DNA of 19,957 nucleotides, taken from the NCBI GenBank assembly GCA_903837305.1, contig CAILUB010000327.1, forward strand, positions 1-19,957, given 5' to 3'. The translations under genes were made by a program, and so were the position numbers. This DNA is from an uncultured Cytophagaceae bacterium (GTDB taxonomy: Bacteria > Bacteroidota > Bacteroidia > Cytophagales > Spirosomataceae). Numbering within the stretch: position 1 is the stretch's first letter; each line of letters opens with the position of its first letter. Positions 16,367-19,957 of this stretch are shown in pieces. The notes beneath the pieces are model-generated. The model did no database searches, was not told the origin of the DNA, and was given only the letters and a program-made list of their open reading frames with translations.

Positions 16367-17668
16367 TTACCTGCGTTTACGGCGTTTTTTAGACTTGGTT
16401 TTTTTCTTTTTTGAAACCTTTTTCTTCTTTGAGGACGTTTTTTTCCACTTTTGAGAGGTCTTAACTTTCGCTAGCTTAAAATAAACCAATATCTGCCCCT
16501 TTCTTAATTTAGAACCTTTGATTCTATTTATTCGCTTTAGCTCAGAAGTACTTAATCCTAACTTCCTTGCAATGCTAGAAAGCGTTTCCCCGCTCCTCAC
16601 TTTATACGTATGTCTTCTTGCAATTGGAGATGGTTCTTCTATTGTCTGAGAAGTATCTATTTCTACTAAATCTGGTGCAGTCAAGTCTGTCCTGGCTGAA
16701 TCTAAAATTTGAGATCTATTTTTATCGAAGTAAGAAAAATGACTTCTTGGTATATGTACCTTTACCTGTTGTGCATTTTTAGGTAAAAAATGTGATATGA
16801 TATGCGGATTCAGACGCTTTAAGGTATCTAAAGAAAAACCTGTTAAACGAGATAAAGTAGATAAATTAAGATAACCACTGACTAAAATACTATCCTTAGG
16901 TATTTCAATTACCCAGTTCTCTGGCTGAATAGAATGATCCCAATGGTAATTCATCATATACGTCATCGCAATAAACTGCGGTACGTATGCTTTTGTCTGT
17001 GCAGGAAGGCAAGCGTAAATCCCCCAAAAATCATTCGAACCGCCACAGCGACGCATCGCTCTTTTCACATTAGAGGGTCCCGTATTATAGGCTGCTAAGG
17101 CAAGATGCCAGTCTCCAAATGTTTTATATAGTCGTTTCAAATACTGACATGCGGCATCTGTGGCTCTTTCCGCATCGAATCGTTCATCAATATATTGATC
17201 CACCCGCATCCCAAAATCTCCTCTCGCTGTATAGGGCATAAATTGCCAAAGTCCACCCGCTCCTTTATTTGAAATAGCCTTATTTTCTAAACCTGACTCA
17301 ATTAATGACAAGTATTTCAATTCATCTGGTAAGCCATATTTTTTTAAATACTTCTCATACAAAGGGAAATAAATATCTTTACGCTCTAACATTCGCTGCG
17401 TGAAACTTGCCTTACGAAAGGCAAAAATTTCCACAAACTGGTGCGTAATAATATTGTAATGTAACGGAATCTCATTTTCCAGTTTTTTTAAACGCTCTTG
17501 AATCAATCCTGGGTCGATACTGAAAGCCGGAGGACCGCCTTGCTCTAGATTAGCTAACGAATCAATTTGCTTAAAATCATAGGCAGGTTGATAGGCCCCA
17601 GTGATTTGTCCAAAGGAAATAGAGGAAATAAATAAACAAGAAATAAGAACAAATCTATTCCAAATCAT
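16367..17668 (-). CDS. Secreted MltD-like lytic transglycosylase with LysM domain
   Basis: Periplasmic murein hydrolase that cleaves the MurNAc-GlcNAc bond to leave 1,6-anhydro ends. Of 433 residues, 1-20 are a signal peptide (hydrophobic core then SFG-Q). The SLT domain spans about 105-240: catalytic E124 in SLIESGL, GAGGLWQFMP (136-145), and LALAAYNTGPSNVKRA (189-204). A degenerate LysM-like segment lies near 259-306 (STLSRLTGFSLDTLKRLNP), and a clear LysM peptidoglycan-binding domain is at 353-397 (YKVRSGETLSSIARKLG). The protein ends in an extremely basic tail, about 402-433, almost all Lys, Arg and Ser. The ATG lies inside the gatA 3' end (14-base overlap). It could act in wall remodelling around envelope machines; that is an inference from context. 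Confidence 0.92.
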   Translation of the reverse strand: MIWNRFVLISCLFISSISFGQITGAYQPAYDFKQIDSLANLEQGGPPAFSIDPGLIQERLKKLENEIPLHYNIITHQFVEIFAFRKASFTQRMLERKDIYFPLYEKYLKKYGLPDELKYLSLIESGLENKAISNKGAGGLWQFMPYTARGDFGMRVDQYIDERFDAERATDAACQYLKRLYKTFGDWHLALAAYNTGPSNVKRAMRRCGGSNDFWGIYACLPAQTKAYVPQFIAMTYMMNYHWDHSIQPENWVIEIPKDSILVSGYLNLSTLSRLTGFSLDTLKRLNPHIISHFLPKNAQQVKVHIPRSHFSYFDKNRSQILDSARTDLTAPDLVEIDTSQTIEEPSPIARRHTYKVRSGETLSSIARKLGLSTSELKRINRIKGSKLRKGQILVYFKLAKVKTSQKWKKTSSKKKKVSKKKKTKSKKRRKRR

Positions 17669-19070
17669 CGCTTAATAATTCGCCTACATTTAACATTTTT
17701 TCCTCTTGAAATGGATTAGTCATCAATTGAAAACCCATCGGTAATCCTGTGGAATCCTTACCCATTGGTATCGATAAACCAGGAATCCCAGTGACATTAG
17801 CTTGTACAGTAAATAAATCTCCTAGATACATTTGGATTGGATCCAAGGTCTTTTCCCCTAGTCGATAAGCCGTAGATGAAGTCGTAGGAGAAATGATAAA
17901 ATCATACTCAGCTAAAATAGCGAGCGTTTTGTCTTGAATCAATCGACGTACTTTTTGAGCTTTCGTGTAATATGCATCATAATAATCCGCACTTAAAACA
18001 AAAGTACCTAGCATAATACGACGTTGTACTTCTTCGCCAAAACCTTCTTGACGCGTACGCTTGTAAAGCTGCATTAAATCTACCGGATTAGTCGTTCGAA
18101 GTCCAAACTTCACTCCATCAAATCGAGCTAAATTAGAACTAGATTCAGCCGTAGTCAACACATAATAAGTGGGTAACAACTGATCGATGTAAGTGAATTC
18201 AACACCTTCCACGGTATATCCAAGACGTTTCAATTTGTCAACCTGAGCTTCAAATGCTACTTTAATTTCCGGTTGAAGACTAGGATGCTCTACTACTTCT
18301 TTGATGTAAGCGATACGTTTTTGATCTTTTTGAACAGCAGGAATAGTGGAACTTAACGTACTATCCTGACCATCATCCCCTTTAATGATATCTAATACTA
18401 AACGGGCATCTGAAACATAGTTTGTAATCGGTCCAATCGTATCAAAAGAGGACGCATAGGCAATTAATCCCCAACGAGAGACTAAACCATACGTAGGCTT
18501 TAAACCTACTACACCACAAAATGCGGCAGGCATGCGAATGGATCCACCCGTATCTGTTCCTAATGAAATTTGGCACATTCCAGCTTGAACCGCTACTGCG
18601 GAACCACCTGAACTCCCTCCCGCCACATGGGCCGGATTCGAAAAATTCAGAACTGGACCATACGCTGAATTTTCATTTGTACTGCCCATCCCAAACTCAT
18701 CACAGTTTTGACGACCTATAATAATCGCATCTTCATCTAACAAACGTTGAACTGCCGTTGCGGAAAAGGTCGATTTAAAAGAGTCTAATATTTTACTTCC
18801 AGCATACGAATGATGCCCTTTATAACAGAGTAAGTCTTTAATACCTATGACTAAACCCGCTAATTTACCTGCGGTTCCAGCTTTAATTTTAGCATCAACA
18901 AGCACAGCCTGAGCCATCGCCTCGTCCTCATACACCTCCAAAAAAGCATTCAAAGCTTTATTGTGCGCATGAATTTGATCTAAATGACTCGCCACTATAG
19001 AAGAAACAGATAGCTCACCCGCTAACAATTTCTCCCTGATTTTGGCATAGGGTTGACTCGTATAACTCAT
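17655..19070 (-). CDS. gatA: Asp-tRNA(Asn)/Glu-tRNA(Gln) amidotransferase subunit A
   Basis: Amidase subunit of GatCAB, which hydrolyses glutamine and supplies ammonia to convert Glu-tRNA(Gln) or Asp-tRNA(Asn) to the amidated form. The 471-residue length is normal for GatA. The amidase-signature triad is visible: K78 (GIKDLLC), cis-Ser S153 in GGSSGGSAVAV (151-161), and nucleophile S177 in GTDTGGSIRMPA (171-182), at the same spacing as S. aureus K79, S154 and S178. I use the ATG at 19070 (MSYTSQPYAKIREKLL). An in-frame ATG at 19103 exists but lies within the hairpin terminator of tatA and would add 11 hydrophobic residues unlike GatA. gatB and gatC are not in the window. It overlaps the transglycosylase start by 14 bases and heads that run of genes. 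Confidence 0.95.
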   Translation of the reverse strand: MSYTSQPYAKIREKLLAGELSVSSIVASHLDQIHAHNKALNAFLEVYEDEAMAQAVLVDAKIKAGTAGKLAGLVIGIKDLLCYKGHHSYAGSKILDSFKSTFSATAVQRLLDEDAIIIGRQNCDEFGMGSTNENSAYGPVLNFSNPAHVAGGSSGGSAVAVQAGMCQISLGTDTGGSIRMPAAFCGVVGLKPTYGLVSRWGLIAYASSFDTIGPITNYVSDARLVLDIIKGDDGQDSTLSSTIPAVQKDQKRIAYIKEVVEHPSLQPEIKVAFEAQVDKLKRLGYTVEGVEFTYIDQLLPTYYVLTTAESSSNLARFDGVKFGLRTTNPVDLMQLYKRTRQEGFGEEVQRRIMLGTFVLSADYYDAYYTKAQKVRRLIQDKTLAILAEYDFIISPTTSSTAYRLGEKTLDPIQMYLGDLFTVQANVTGIPGLSIPMGKDSTGLPMGFQLMTNPFQEEKMLNVGELLSDDLE

Positions 19071-19090
19071 TAAAATTAGGAATCTATATA

Positions 19091-19124
19091 AACACAAAAG
19101 CATAGTTGAATTTCTTCAACTATG
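19091..19124 (-). terminator. Rho-independent terminator of tatA
   Basis: A perfect 10-base inverted repeat, CATAGTTGAA (19101-19110) and TTCAACTATG (19115-19124), with a 4-base loop, followed on the minus strand by an interrupted T tract (complement of 19091-19100). It starts 23 bases after the tatA stop and 31 bases lie between it and the gatA ATG. The T tract is weaker than that of gcvH. Confidence 0.75.
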
Positions 19125-19147
19125 CAGATATAGGGAAATAGAGTGAC

Positions 19148-19354
19148 TTATTCTTTCGTATCGTCTAACTCTTTATTGATTTGATCTTTCACATCATTCT
19201 TCGCATTTTGAAACTCGCGAATACCTTTTCCTAGGCCTTTCATTAATTCTGGTAGTTTCTTGCCCCCAAAAAACAACAAAATCAATAAACCAATAAGTAA
19301 CATTTCGCCACCACCTAGGCTATTTAAAAATAATAATATGCTTGCAGTCATCAT
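19148..19354 (-). CDS. tatA: Sec-independent protein translocase subunit TatA
   Basis: Pore-forming subunit of the twin-arginine translocase, which exports folded proteins across the inner membrane. The 68 residues have the TatA plan: a short N-terminal polar stretch with E17, a transmembrane helix at about 17-29, the FGG hinge (29-31) with KKLPEL, an amphipathic helix near 35-52 (GLGKGIREFQNA), and a charged tail. The ATG at 19354 is followed at once by a second ATG at 19351, and either could be used. tatC is not in the window. It is followed by a hairpin terminator, and it lies 58 bases after the YkvA-like gene on the same strand, so the two may share a transcript. TatB would be longer, so TatA is the better call. 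Confidence 0.92.
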   Translation of the reverse strand: MMTASILLFLNSLGGGEMLLIGLLILLFFGGKKLPELMKGLGKGIREFQNAKNDVKDQINKELDDTKE

Positions 19355-19412
19355 ATCGTGTTTTGTCTAAATTTTCGTAAATATATTTAAAAAAGGTTAA
19401 TTATTCGTGTAT

Positions 19413-19832
19413 TTAAAGATGTTTTTCAAACTCATCTAGCTCATCTTTGATTGCCTTCCCTACCCAAACTACAATAGCTAAATCATCTGCAAATCCGACT
19501 AAAGGCAAAAAGTCAGGGATAAAGTCAAAGGGCATTACAAAATAGAGTAAAGCAGCGGTGATTTTAATTAACGTTTTAACAGGTAGCTTAGTATATGAAC
19601 CTTGGACATAGGCCTTAATAAGTTCGCTAAAAAGGATAATATAGCGATTCAATAATTTTACAACAGTTAAATCACTAGAAGCGGCTGTCTCTTGGACCTT
19701 TTTCAAAGCTCCTTTAATCAAAGATAATAAGCCTACTTGGTTTTGAGAAAAGAGCATTTCACTCTTATTCATTGCTTCTTTAAAAAAATGGGAGTCGACA
19801 ATTCGCTTTACCCAAGTCCCAGATTGTGACAT
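19413..19832 (-). CDS. YkvA-like DUF1232 protein
   Basis: A 139-residue protein of unknown function. The DUF1232 core is at about 88-127: a hydrophobic helix followed by VMPFDFIPDFLPLVGFADDL (99-118), with the hallmark P101, D103, P106, D107, G113 and D116-D117 residues. The preceding part (1-85) is helical and charged, and the end is acidic (KDELDEFEKHL). The family is usually predicted to be membrane-associated. The gene stands alone or first in a short unit with tatA, and it diverges from the malate dehydrogenase-like gene across a 97-base gap. No catalytic role can be assigned. Confidence 0.88.
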   Translation of the reverse strand: MSQSGTWVKRIVDSHFFKEAMNKSEMLFSQNQVGLLSLIKGALKKVQETAASSDLTVVKLLNRYIILFSELIKAYVQGSYTKLPVKTLIKITAALLYFVMPFDFIPDFLPLVGFADDLAIVVWVGKAIKDELDEFEKHL

Positions 19833-19883
19833 AATAATTTCGATTAATGCTTAAATATAATGAAATCATTTAAGGATTTGTCG

Positions 19884-19891
19884 TATTTTTG
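19884..19891 (+). promoter_or_regulatory. Possible -7 element upstream of the mdh-like gene
   Basis: TATTTTTG matches the Bacteroidota -7 consensus TAnnTTTG exactly, 38 bases before the ATG. No TTTG stands at the expected distance upstream, so this is weak support in an AT-rich gap where such matches occur by chance. Confidence 0.25.
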
Positions 19892-19929
19892 TATCGTTTT
19901 TTGAATCATACTTACCAAAAATTATAACA

Positions 19930-19957
19930 ATGAAAATCACAGTAGTAGGAGCAGGTG
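19930..19957 (+). CDS. mdh: Start of a Rossmann-fold dehydrogenase, probably malate dehydrogenase (partial)
   Basis: Only nine codons are inside the window, reading MKITVVGAG before the sequence ends. The beta-strand followed by GAG is the start of an NAD-binding Rossmann fold (GxGxxG). Bacteroidota malate dehydrogenases typically begin MK(I/V)TVVGAG, which would make this the TCA-cycle enzyme oxidising malate to oxaloacetate. Other NAD(P)-dependent enzymes can start similarly, so the name is tentative. It is divergent from the YkvA-like gene. Confidence 0.5.

Overview
The window looks like an ordinary chromosomal segment of an AT-rich Bacteroidota bacterium. It most resembles a gliding, type IX secretion (T9SS) member of the Cytophagales; that rank is an inference. 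The main evidence is a SprA outer-membrane translocon gene, a GldF-type gliding permease, an LpxC-FabZ fusion of the kind common in this phylum, DUF4199 membrane proteins, and start sites without clear Shine-Dalgarno sequences. I see no transposon, phage, CRISPR, tRNA or rRNA. Coding density is very high, and no gene-free stretch reaches 300 bases (the longest internal gap is about 100 bases).

Layout. (A) 70-5155, plus strand: an HD-domain phosphohydrolase, then lpxD, lpxC/fabZ, lpxA and a small ABC ATPase. Gaps after lpxD are only 6-10 bases, so this reads as a lipid A biosynthesis operon. (B) 5148-8193, minus strand: a degenerate dihydroorotase homologue, two DUF4199-like membrane proteins and gldF, all overlapping or nearly touching. 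This unit runs tail to tail into unit A with an 8-base overlap. (C) 8208-19070, minus strand: gatA, a LysM lytic transglycosylase, ruvA and the 2365-residue sprA are packed with overlaps or gaps of 0-2 bases. gcvH follows with its own candidate promoter and a clear terminator. (D) 19091-19832, minus strand: a YkvA/DUF1232 protein, then tatA and a hairpin terminator. (E) 19930 to the end, plus strand: the first nine codons of what is probably malate dehydrogenase.

Functional themes. Unit A builds lipid A precursors, and FabZ links that pathway to fatty-acid elongation. sprA, gldF, tatA and the lytic transglycosylase all concern the envelope, secretion or motility. gatA, ruvA and gcvH are housekeeping genes that share this neighbourhood.

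I found no convincing undescribed system. The points most worth a second look are the dihydroorotase homologue that has lost most of its metal ligands, the gldF without an adjacent gldG, the sprA start (TTG directly abutting the ruvA stop, in the same frame), and the ABC ATPase that lacks recognisable Q-loop and H-loop residues.
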